From contig DKYC01000122.1 in assembly GCA_002492295.1 (NCBI GenBank), forward strand, positions 1 through 11,985: a stretch of 11,985 nucleotides of DNA, read 5' to 3'. Numbering within the stretch: position 1 is the first letter of the stretch; each line of letters starts with the position of its first letter. Under the pieces are notes generated by a model. That model was not told the DNA's origin. It did not search any database and was given only the letters and a program-made list of their open reading frames with translations. Source of the DNA: Lachnospiraceae bacterium UBA7110 (GTDB taxonomy: Bacteria; Bacillota; Clostridia; Lachnospirales; Lachnospiraceae). A program made the translations under genes and the position numbers. Shown piece by piece: positions 6,257-11,985 of the stretch.

Positions 6257-9010
6257 ATGTTAAAGGCAATCATAGAACTATCAAAATATATCTTAGTCAT
6301 CAATCTTTTTCTGTATACGGTTACAGGTTTTATTGCGCTGAGGTGGGACGACAGGAAGCGTAAAGGCTTTTTATTTGTGATTCAGTTTATCATGATTTTT
6401 TTGAACCATACCATAAGCAGTCTTGTTTTGCTCTCATCGCGTCAGGACTTTACCTATCTGTTTTTTCCAATGCTTCAGATGCTTGCCGTATTTGCCTATC
6501 TGGTACTGATGAGGGCAGTCTATCCCAAATCAGACCGGCTGATTTTGAATCATGTTGCAATGCTGCTGTCCATCGGATTTGTGATTTTGACGCGTCTTTC
6601 GCTTACAAGGTCTTTGCGTCAGTTTATGATTGTGGCGGTATCTTTGGTAATCGGGCTGATTGTTCCGGCACTTATGAGACAGTTTAAACTGATAAAACGC
6701 TGCGAGCCGGTTTTTGCGGGGATTGGGATTGCGGTACTGGGCGCAGTCCTTATTAGCGGCAGGTTTGTAAATGGCTCGAAACTTTCTTTTTCCGTATTCG
6801 GTTTAAGCTTTCAGCCCTCGGAATTTGTGAAGATTATATATGTGCTCTTTATCGCCTGTATTTTGGCAAGGGCAAAGCATTTTTACCATATCTTTTTATC
6901 GGCAGCGCTTGCGGGGGTTCATGTGCTGATTCTCGTTGCATCCAAGGATTTAGGAAGCGCACTGATTTATTTTATCACCTATGTGGTTATGCTGTTTGCC
7001 GCGACGAAAAAGGTACGTTATGTGATTGCGGGACTTGTGGGAGGGGCGGCCGCCTCATATATATCCTATTTTCTGTTTTCGCATGTGCGCGTGCGCGTGG
7101 AAGCGTGGCTTGACCCGTGGAATGATATCAATGCGACAGGGTACCAGATTGCGCAGTCTCTTTTTGGCATCGGCACGGGCGGCTGGTTTGGAATGGGCAT
7201 TGATGCGGGCAGCCCGGGTTCCATTCCCTATGTGGAGCAGGATTTTATCTTTTCCGCAATCTGCGAGGAATATGGCGTGCTGTTTGGTATCTGTCTGATT
7301 GCAATCTGTGTCAGTCTGTTTTTGGAGATTGTGCGTGTAGCGCATTCCTGCCTGGAGCCGTTTGTCAAATATGCATCTTTCGGACTTGGCATTATCTATG
7401 TTTCGCAGCTCTTTTTAACTATCGGCGGCAATACAAAATTTATCCCGCTTACAGGGGTGACACTTCCGCTGATCAGTTATGGAGGAAGCTCGGTTTTAGC
7501 TTCCGTTATCATGTTTTCCATGGTGCAGGGATTTTACATTAACCATGATGTACTTTTGGAATATGAGGGGGATGATTCGAAAGATGATGAAGACGCTTTT
7601 GTGCCGTATATCCCAAGGCGGTATATGAATGCGGCGGCAGGTGTATTTGTGGCACTGTTTGTGGGGATTTGTGTCTATCTGACGCATTTCGTACACTACG
7701 ACAGTCCCAGGGTCATTAATAATTCCTACAATACAAAGCGCCAGGAAATTCTTGCAGCAAAGACGATACGCGGCGATATTCTTGCGGCGGACAGGCAGGT
7801 GCTTGCAACGACGCTGCCAGACAGCGATGAGCGGTATTATCCGTATTCCAAAGTGTTTGCCCATGCCATAGGTTATGCATCAAACGGCAGGATGGGTGTG
7901 GAACAGAATGCGAATATGTATCTCGTATCGTCCAATGTATCCTTAAACAGCAAGCTTTCCGATGACCTTTCAGATGAAAAACATATGGGAAACACTGTTG
8001 TCACGACGTTTGACCCCAGACTGCAGAAGCTTGCATATGATGCCCTTGGGATGTATGAGGGCGCTGTAATTATCACGGAGCCTGAAACGGGAAAAATCCT
8101 TGCGATGGTGTCAAAGCCTGATTTCAATCCCAATACAATCAACGATATATGGGAAGATTTGATTGCGGACGAAGAAAGCTCCGTACTCGTAAACAGGGTA
8201 ACACAGGGACTTTATCCGCCGGGCTCCACGTTTAAAATTTTTACGGCGCTTGAGTATATCCGCGAAAATCCGTATGATTATGACGATTACAGTTTTGACT
8301 GCAATGGTCGATTTAAAAGCGGGGAAAATGTCATCAACTGTTTTCACGGTACAAGGCATGGAAAGGTGGATTTTACGGTTTCCTTTGCCAAATCATGCAA
8401 CGCATCCTTTGCCAACATCGGTCTTTTGCTCGACAGGGGAAAATTTCAGGGTACACTGGAACAGCTGTATTTTAACCGCAGTCTGCCAGTTGATTTTCTT
8501 TCCAACAAAAGCAGTATTTCGGATAAAATTGCAACACAGGATAATGATATGATACAGACGGTAATCGGTCAGGGGCAGACGCAGATGACACCGATTCATT
8601 TAGCGATGGTGACGGCGATGATTGCAAACGGCGGCAGGATGATGCAGCCTTATATGATTGCGCATATTGAAAATGCCGACGGGGAAATAATTACATCATT
8701 CGAGCCAAAGTCTTTGGGAAATTTCATCAGCACGGAGGAAGCAGATATCTTAAAGCGGCTGATGCGTACGGTCGTGACAGACGGAACGGGAACCCGTTTA
8801 TTGAGCGACGGCTACAGTGCGGCAGGAAAAACAGGCTCCGCGGAATATAATTCCAAATCGGACTCCCACGCATGGTTTACCGGTTTTACTTATGACACGG
8901 ACAGACCGTTACAGATAACAGTCATTATGGAGGGTGCAGGCTCGGGCGGAGAATATGCCGTACCTGTGGCCAGGCGGATTTTGGATGGATATTATGGGGA
9001 GACAGAATAG
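6257..9010 (+). CDS. Fused SEDS glycosyltransferase-class B PBP transpeptidase
   Basis: A single 917-residue protein combining a RodA/FtsW-type polymerase with a penicillin-binding transpeptidase, so one chain should polymerise lipid II and cross-link the glycan. Residues 1-95 hold about three extra membrane helices, then the ten-helix SEDS core (97-427) with FQPSEF (185-190), SKDLGS (229-234), the presumed catalytic Asp D329 in EQDFIFS, and PLISYGGSS (404-412). An acidic linker (about 430-452) leads to a membrane anchor (457-476), the short N-terminal PBP module (RGDI, 505-508), and the transpeptidase domain: S657-x-x-K660 (STFK), S713-C-N715 and K858-T-G860. The PBP half lacks a large dimerisation domain and resembles the actinobacterial PbpA type that pairs with RodA. 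GGAG (6245-6248) is 8 bases before the ATG, which directly follows the U32 stop. No frameshift is seen. Whether it serves division, elongation or sporulation cannot be told. Confidence 0.93.
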   Translation: MLKAIIELSKYILVINLFLYTVTGFIALRWDDRKRKGFLFVIQFIMIFLNHTISSLVLLSSRQDFTYLFFPMLQMLAVFAYLVLMRAVYPKSDRLILNHVAMLLSIGFVILTRLSLTRSLRQFMIVAVSLVIGLIVPALMRQFKLIKRCEPVFAGIGIAVLGAVLISGRFVNGSKLSFSVFGLSFQPSEFVKIIYVLFIACILARAKHFYHIFLSAALAGVHVLILVASKDLGSALIYFITYVVMLFAATKKVRYVIAGLVGGAAASYISYFLFSHVRVRVEAWLDPWNDINATGYQIAQSLFGIGTGGWFGMGIDAGSPGSIPYVEQDFIFSAICEEYGVLFGICLIAICVSLFLEIVRVAHSCLEPFVKYASFGLGIIYVSQLFLTIGGNTKFIPLTGVTLPLISYGGSSVLASVIMFSMVQGFYINHDVLLEYEGDDSKDDEDAFVPYIPRRYMNAAAGVFVALFVGICVYLTHFVHYDSPRVINNSYNTKRQEILAAKTIRGDILAADRQVLATTLPDSDERYYPYSKVFAHAIGYASNGRMGVEQNANMYLVSSNVSLNSKLSDDLSDEKHMGNTVVTTFDPRLQKLAYDALGMYEGAVIITEPETGKILAMVSKPDFNPNTINDIWEDLIADEESSVLVNRVTQGLYPPGSTFKIFTALEYIRENPYDYDDYSFDCNGRFKSGENVINCFHGTRHGKVDFTVSFAKSCNASFANIGLLLDRGKFQGTLEQLYFNRSLPVDFLSNKSSISDKIATQDNDMIQTVIGQGQTQMTPIHLAMVTAMIANGGRMMQPYMIAHIENADGEIITSFEPKSLGNFISTEEADILKRLMRTVVTDGTGTRLLSDGYSAAGKTGSAEYNSKSDSHAWFTGFTYDTDRPLQITVIMEGAGSGGEYAVPVARRILDGYYGETE

Positions 9011-9013
9011 AAA

Positions 9014-9063
9014 TTGTGCAATCTGTTCTTAACAGGCAGTATTTGGGCGGTATCTTTGCACAA
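9014..9063 (+). repeat. Inverted repeat after the SEDS-PBP gene
   Basis: TTGTGCAA (9014-9021) is the exact reverse complement of TTGCACAA (9056-9063). A small hairpin CTGTT/AACAG (9023-9027 with 9031-9035) is nested inside. No U-run follows, so it is not a classic terminator; it may be a weak terminator, an mRNA 3' end structure or a protein site. Confidence 0.4.
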
Positions 9064-9187
9064 AAGTTTGAATGCGGCTGAATTTTGATAGAAATTTGCA
9101 TAAAAAATTTCAATAAAACTTTGTATTTTTTTGCAAAAGGGTGTATAGTAGTATTAGGTGTATATTTGTGAAAATCAAATTGCAAAG
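9055..9187 (+). repeat. Repeated TTTGCA-type motifs before the cheX-like gene
   Basis: Four similar short motifs occur in the 205-base intergenic region: TTTGCACAAAA (9055-9065), TTTGCATAAAA (9095-9105), TTTGCAAAAG (9130-9139) and ATTGCAAAG (9179-9187). An inverted copy of the first lies at 9014-9021. Two GGTGTATA copies (9140-9147, 9157-9164) are 17 bases apart. In A/T-rich DNA some recurrence is expected; a regulator binding site is possible but unproven. Confidence 0.3.
9121..9149 (+). promoter_or_regulatory. Weak candidate promoter for the cheX-like operon
   Basis: TTGTAT (9121-9126) and TATAGT (9144-9149) are 17 bases apart. The -10 box is good (five of six) but the -35 box is poor. No sigma-28 type motif, sometimes used for chemotaxis genes, was seen. 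Confidence 0.4.
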
Positions 9188-9215
9188 AGTATGAAATAGA
9201 AGGGAGCCGTAAAAT

Positions 9216-10088
9216 ATGCTTAACCGCTTATTTGGAAACTACCTTGTTGAAAAGGGAAAACTTACGATGGATCAGTTAAACACCTTGCTTCCCGTCAAAA
9301 AGGAATTTAAGGCAGGACTGGAGATTATTGCGGTCATCACAAAAGCGATGACGCCGACTGCCGTGCTGGAGCTGATAAACAGTATCGACAAAGAGGTTGA
9401 ACGCTTTGGTGAAGCGGCGGTCAATCAGGGTCTGATTACGGATGATAAGCTTGATGAACTGCTTGCGTTTGAGACAAATAACTTTATGAAATTTGCACAG
9501 CTGCTTGTGGACCATGGGTATGTATCCTATAACAGTATCAACTTTGAGATGGATGAATTTCAGCAGAAAAGGGCATTGAACGATGTTCAGCTCAGTGCGC
9601 TGATACATGATGATTTGGATCAGTGTATCAATATGTTCGTGCCACTGAAATCACCCCAGCTCAAGGAGCTTACCAAGACGCTTGTGCAGACATTCCGCCG
9701 CATGATTGACAGAGATGTCTATTTGGATAAGGCATACACGGCACATTCCATTCAGCTGGACAAGTATGCATGCCAGATGATTATCGGGGATTTGCATTTG
9801 AAATTTTACATAAGTGCTTCAAACGACGGTCTGCTTGCCATAGCAAATTCGTTTTCGGGGGAGACGTTTACCACTGTTTCGGAGGACGCGCTTGACAGCG
9901 TGGGTGAGTTTATTAATTGCGTAAATGGTCTTTTTGCCACGAATATGAGTTATGAGAATCTGTCCGTGGATATGAATTCCCCGGAGTATTCGATGGAAGG
10001 ACCTTTTATCAGCAATGAAATGCTTTATGTCATTCCCATCCATGCAAACGGATATAGTCTTAGGGCAGTTTTTGAGGTATATCAGTAA
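9216..10088 (+). CDS. CheX-like phosphatase with N-terminal helical repeats
   Basis: The C-terminal half (about 145-290) resembles CheX, a CheC-family phosphatase that removes phosphate from CheY-type receivers. The family pattern D/S-x3-E-x2-N followed by a distant Pro is visible as D227, E231, N234 and P256; the N-to-P distance is one residue shorter than the published x22 pattern. The N-terminal part has three related helical repeats, FGNYLVEKGKLTMDQL (6-21), FGEAAVNQGLITDDKL (64-79) and FAQLLVDHGYVSYNSI (93-108), reminiscent of type II secretion/pilus ATPase N-terminal (MshEN-like) domains, some of which bind cyclic di-GMP. That likeness is by eye only. AAGGGAG (9200-9206) precedes the ATG by 9 bases. 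The next gene is a stand-alone receiver, the probable substrate (inference). No signal peptide or membrane helix is seen. Confidence 0.75.
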   Translation: MLNRLFGNYLVEKGKLTMDQLNTLLPVKKEFKAGLEIIAVITKAMTPTAVLELINSIDKEVERFGEAAVNQGLITDDKLDELLAFETNNFMKFAQLLVDHGYVSYNSINFEMDEFQQKRALNDVQLSALIHDDLDQCINMFVPLKSPQLKELTKTLVQTFRRMIDRDVYLDKAYTAHSIQLDKYACQMIIGDLHLKFYISASNDGLLAIANSFSGETFTTVSEDALDSVGEFINCVNGLFATNMSYENLSVDMNSPEYSMEGPFISNEMLYVIPIHANGYSLRAVFEVYQ

Positions 10089-10131
10089 ATTTAATAAAAT
10101 AGAGGATTATTTAATATAAGGAGATTGAAAG

Positions 10132-10488
10132 ATGAGCACTGTTATGATAATTGATGATTCTAAAACCTCAAGGTCAATACTGAAAAACATTCTGACAAAG
10201 AACGGTTATGAGGTGATTGCCGAAGCGGAAAACGGACAGGACGGTTACGATAAATACTGTGAGCTGCATCCTGATTTTGTGACGCTTGACATTACGATGC
10301 CCGTTATGGACGGTATTGAAACGCTTGTCAAGATTAAAGAATATGATCCTGCTGCAAAGGTTATAATGGTAACAGCAGCCGGACAAAAGGGGAAGATGCT
10401 CGATGCAATCAAACTTGGCGCGTCAGAGTTCGTTACAAAACCTTTTGAAACAGATCAGATTATCAGCATTATGGGAAGTATTCGATAG
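10132..10488 (+). CDS. Stand-alone CheY-like response regulator receiver
   Basis: A 118-residue single receiver domain with no output domain. The acidic pocket D8 and D9, phospho-acceptor D53 (in LDITMPVMDG), T81 and K103 (in VTKPFE) are all in place, so it should be phosphorylated by a histidine kinase. It is CheY-like in size; no flagellar or kinase gene is in the window, so its partner and target are unknown. AAGGAG (10118-10123) is 8 bases before the ATG. It lies 43 bases after the CheX-like gene and 27 before a Nudix gene, so the three are probably co-transcribed. Confidence 0.93.
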   Translation: MSTVMIIDDSKTSRSILKNILTKNGYEVIAEAENGQDGYDKYCELHPDFVTLDITMPVMDGIETLVKIKEYDPAAKVIMVTAAGQKGKMLDAIKLGASEFVTKPFETDQIISIMGSIR

Positions 10489-10515
10489 CTCATACACCAT
10501 TTAGGAGGAAACGCC

Positions 10516-10962
10516 ATGATTGAGGCTATTAGTTGTGGAGGCGTGGTTATATTCCGGGGAAAAATACTTCTCCTGTATAAAAACTTTAAGAATCGGTATG
10601 AGGGCTGGGTTCTTCCGAAGGGAACCGTGGAGAGCGGAGAAAAACATGTAGAAACTGCACTGAGGGAGGTTTTTGAAGAAACAGGTGTAAAGGCATCTGT
10701 GATGAAGTATATTGGAAAAAGTGAATATTCCTTTAATGTACCGCAGGATACTGTTGAAAAGGAAGTTCATTGGTATCTGATGATGGCAGACAATTACTAC
10801 TCGAAGCCCCAACGCGAAGAATATTTTGTTGACTCAGGCTATTATAAATACCATGAAGCCTATCACTTGCTTAAATTTTCCAACGAGAAACAAATTCTTG
10901 AGCAGGCATATCAGGAATATTTAAATCTTAGGAAAAATAAACAGTGGATAAAGCCGCGATAA
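10516..10962 (+). CDS. Nudix hydrolase
   Basis: A 148-residue hydrolase of nucleoside diphosphate-linked compounds. The complete Nudix box G-x5-E-x7-R-E-x-x-E-E-x-G spans residues 36-58: G36, E42, R50, E51, E54, E55, G57 and V58, with the metal-binding glutamates present. The preceding WVLPKGTVE segment resembles diadenosine tetraphosphate hydrolase and ADP-ribose pyrophosphatase-like members, but the substrate cannot be read from sequence. The C-terminal tail is rich in Tyr, Lys and Glu, including a YLNLRKNKQW segment. A perfect AGGAGG (10503-10508) is 7 bases before the ATG. It is the last gene of the CheX-receiver unit, directly followed by a terminator. Confidence 0.92.
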   Translation: MIEAISCGGVVIFRGKILLLYKNFKNRYEGWVLPKGTVESGEKHVETALREVFEETGVKASVMKYIGKSEYSFNVPQDTVEKEVHWYLMMADNYYSKPQREEYFVDSGYYKYHEAYHLLKFSNEKQILEQAYQEYLNLRKNKQWIKPR

Positions 10963-10984
10963 AGCGGAAAATAACACTTATTAC

Positions 10985-11010
10985 AAAAGAAGGTCATTCG
11001 GCCTTCTTTT
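10985..11010 (+). terminator. Intrinsic terminator after the Nudix gene
   Basis: AAAAGAAGGTC (10985-10995) pairs with GGCCTTCTTTT (11000-11010), 11 pairs including one G-U, around an ATTC tetraloop, and the 3' arm ends in TTTT. Flanking TTACAAA and TTTGTAA (10981-10987, 11013-11019) extend the symmetry. The near palindrome with A-rich 5' arm could act in both directions. Confidence 0.85.
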
Positions 11011-11013
11011 CGT

Positions 11014-11042
11014 TTGTAAAAACCGGAAGGTTGTGCTATCAT
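11014..11042 (+). promoter_or_regulatory. Candidate promoter for the last unit
   Basis: TTGTAA (11014-11019), 17 bases, then TATCAT (11037-11042) preceded by TGC (11034-11036), an extended -10 element. The -35 box overlaps the outer symmetry of the preceding terminator. It would drive the small gene at 11092 and the DUF2953-type gene. Confidence 0.55.
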
Positions 11043-11091
11043 ATAACCAGTATTCCTTTATGGGTTAAATCGTAATACGGGAGTTGAGAGC

Positions 11092-11421
11092 ATGCATTTT
11101 TGCAAAAGCTTGTATATCAGTCCTTCTATAAAAGGCAGACAAAGGAAAATCATGTGGAAGCTGAGGACGGGGCGTCCGCAGCCCATGATTTATGTGATTT
11201 CGCTGGCAAAAAACAATGATTTGCTTGAAATATACCATAGTGGTATGTTAAAACAGAAGTATTATAAGAAAAAAAGGAATATGCCATACATAGTAGGACT
11301 TGCCGCAGGCTATGGGCAGGCAGTATCATTGGTTACGGATATTTTGGAAGACGTGTTTCAGATGACAGGAGGGTATGATGTCAAGGGTTTCTTTCAAGGG
11401 AAACAATCAGGAAAACCATAG
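11092..11421 (+). CDS. Small conserved-looking protein of unknown function
   Basis: A 109-residue protein, mostly soluble and basic at its N-terminus. Residues 32-40 (MIYVISLAK) and 66-72 (YIVGLAA) look like beta strands, followed by a helix (about 75-92) and the ending TGGYDVKGFF (92-101). From memory, similar small proteins sit next to DUF2953 genes in Lachnospiraceae; no function is known to me. GGGAG (11079-11083) is 8 bases before the ATG. It has its own candidate promoter and is followed after 42 bases by the DUF2953-type gene, so they are likely co-transcribed. An internal ATG at codon 21 is a less likely start. Confidence 0.7.
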   Translation: MHFCKSLYISPSIKGRQRKIMWKLRTGRPQPMIYVISLAKNNDLLEIYHSGMLKQKYYKKKRNMPYIVGLAAGYGQAVSLVTDILEDVFQMTGGYDVKGFFQGKQSGKP

Positions 11422-11463
11422 AGGGGTTTCCTCCGCGGGACAGGAAGGAATAAGAGGTTTTGT

Positions 11464-11985
11464 ATGGTGTCGGTAATATTGGCCATATTGAGGATAATAG
11501 GAATCGGGATTTTGGTTATACTTGGAATCATCATAGCGCTTGTTTTGCTTGTGCTGTTCGTCCCTGTCCGGTACCGGACCGGCGGCAGCTATATGGACAG
11601 CCATGCGGATATCCTTGGAACGGTGCACTGGCTTATCGGGATTGTTTCCGTAACAATCCGGGTTCAGAACGAACAGCCGGTTCATATCAGGGCAAAACTG
11701 TTATACATTCCGGTCTTTGACAATCTGAAAAAGCGCAAAAGGAAACAGAAGAATTCCCGAAAAAGAAAAAAAGAAGAGCCGCAGCTTCAGGCAGCTTCCG
11801 TGTCCGGGGAGGATACAGAAGCGCCGGACGAAGCAAAAGCCCCTCCGGCGCCAAAAGAGGAGGCAGTTCTTCCTATGCCTGCCAGGACAGAACGGACAGA
11901 GGAGGAATCCGAAACCGGTGGGGCAGAGGGGGAAAATACTGACAAAATATCCTTTTTTCAGAAAATTCAGAATATTTTTATGAAA
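11464..11985 (+). CDS. DUF2953-type membrane protein, 3' truncated by window end
   Basis: An open frame of 174 codons without a stop to the end of the window. Residues 3-34 form a strongly hydrophobic membrane helix, followed directly by PVRYRTGGSY (34-43), which resembles the start of DUF2953 proteins (YtfI-like, often beside the sporulation gene ytfJ). Residues 88-103 are a very basic stretch and about 104-165 a Glu/Pro/Ala-rich low-complexity insert, before a possible second conserved segment at the end. AGAGG (11453-11457) is 6 bases before the ATG. A TTG-started frame in this region (from 11460) encodes cysteine-rich non-conserved sequence and is a shadow. The family call rests on the first 80 residues and on gene context; function is unknown, a sporulation link is inference. 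Confidence 0.65.
   Translation, partial: MVSVILAILRIIGIGILVILGIIIALVLLVLFVPVRYRTGGSYMDSHADILGTVHWLIGIVSVTIRVQNEQPVHIRAKLLYIPVFDNLKKRKRKQKNSRKRKKEEPQLQAASVSGEDTEAPDEAKAPPAPKEEAVLPMPARTERTEEESETGGAEGENTDKISFFQKIQNIFMK

Noticed and set aside
7026..7298. A plus-strand 90-codon frame inside the SEDS region.
   Set aside because: It lies in another frame of a well-conserved membrane enzyme and shows no protein-like pattern.
9014..9063. Intrinsic terminator at the end of the SEDS-PBP gene.
   Set aside because: The inverted repeat is real but encloses a 34-base loop and is not followed by a T-run, so I report it only as a repeat.
11375..11476. A 33-codon frame with an AGGAGGG just upstream, bridging the small gene and the DUF2953-type gene.
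   Set aside because: It overlaps both genes, the ribosome site is only 1-4 bases from its ATG codons, and its composition (Gly, Arg, Asn, Ser rich) looks like out-of-frame sequence.

Overview
The window looks like a chromosomal stretch from a low-to-mid GC Gram-positive anaerobe of the class Clostridia, most likely the family Lachnospiraceae. The basis is the protein style (ZapA next to a long U32 protein, a CheX-like protein next to a stand-alone receiver, a DUF2953-type protein), strong AGGAGG-like ribosome binding sites, sigma-A-like promoters and uniform gene direction. No species can be named from the sequence alone. All genes are on the + strand and most are core functions. No transposon, phage gene, tRNA, rRNA or CRISPR array was seen.

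Layout. Positions 1-138 hold a good promoter and a 15-bp RNA-type hairpin leading into ilvN (139-660) and ilvC (696-1715), two steps of branched-chain amino acid synthesis, closed by an intrinsic terminator (1746-1793). A second unit starts at about 1803 with an extended -10 element and a structured leader, then ruvA (1923-2534) and ruvB (2572-3570), the Holliday junction migration motor. A promoter inside the end of ruvB (3554-3583) probably adds transcription of zapA (3666-4073), which is tightly followed by a U32/DUF3656 protein (4082-6256) and a 917-residue cell-wall synthase (6257-9010) whose ATG directly abuts the preceding stop codon.

The most striking object is that 917-residue protein. 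It joins a complete SEDS (RodA/FtsW) glycan polymerase to a complete class B penicillin-binding protein in one uninterrupted reading frame. Both sets of catalytic motifs are intact, and an acidic linker plus a new membrane anchor put the transpeptidase on the correct side of the membrane. Glycan polymerisation and cross-linking, normally done by two partner proteins, appear to be locked together one-to-one, beside the FtsZ-ring factor ZapA.

After a 205-base intergenic region with repeated TTTGCA-type motifs comes a small signalling operon: a CheX-like phosphatase with an N-terminal helical-repeat region, a stand-alone CheY-like receiver and a Nudix hydrolase (9216-10962), closed by a strong terminator (10985-11010). 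The last unit, with its own promoter (11014-11042), has a small protein of unknown function and the start of a DUF2953-type membrane protein that runs off the window end.
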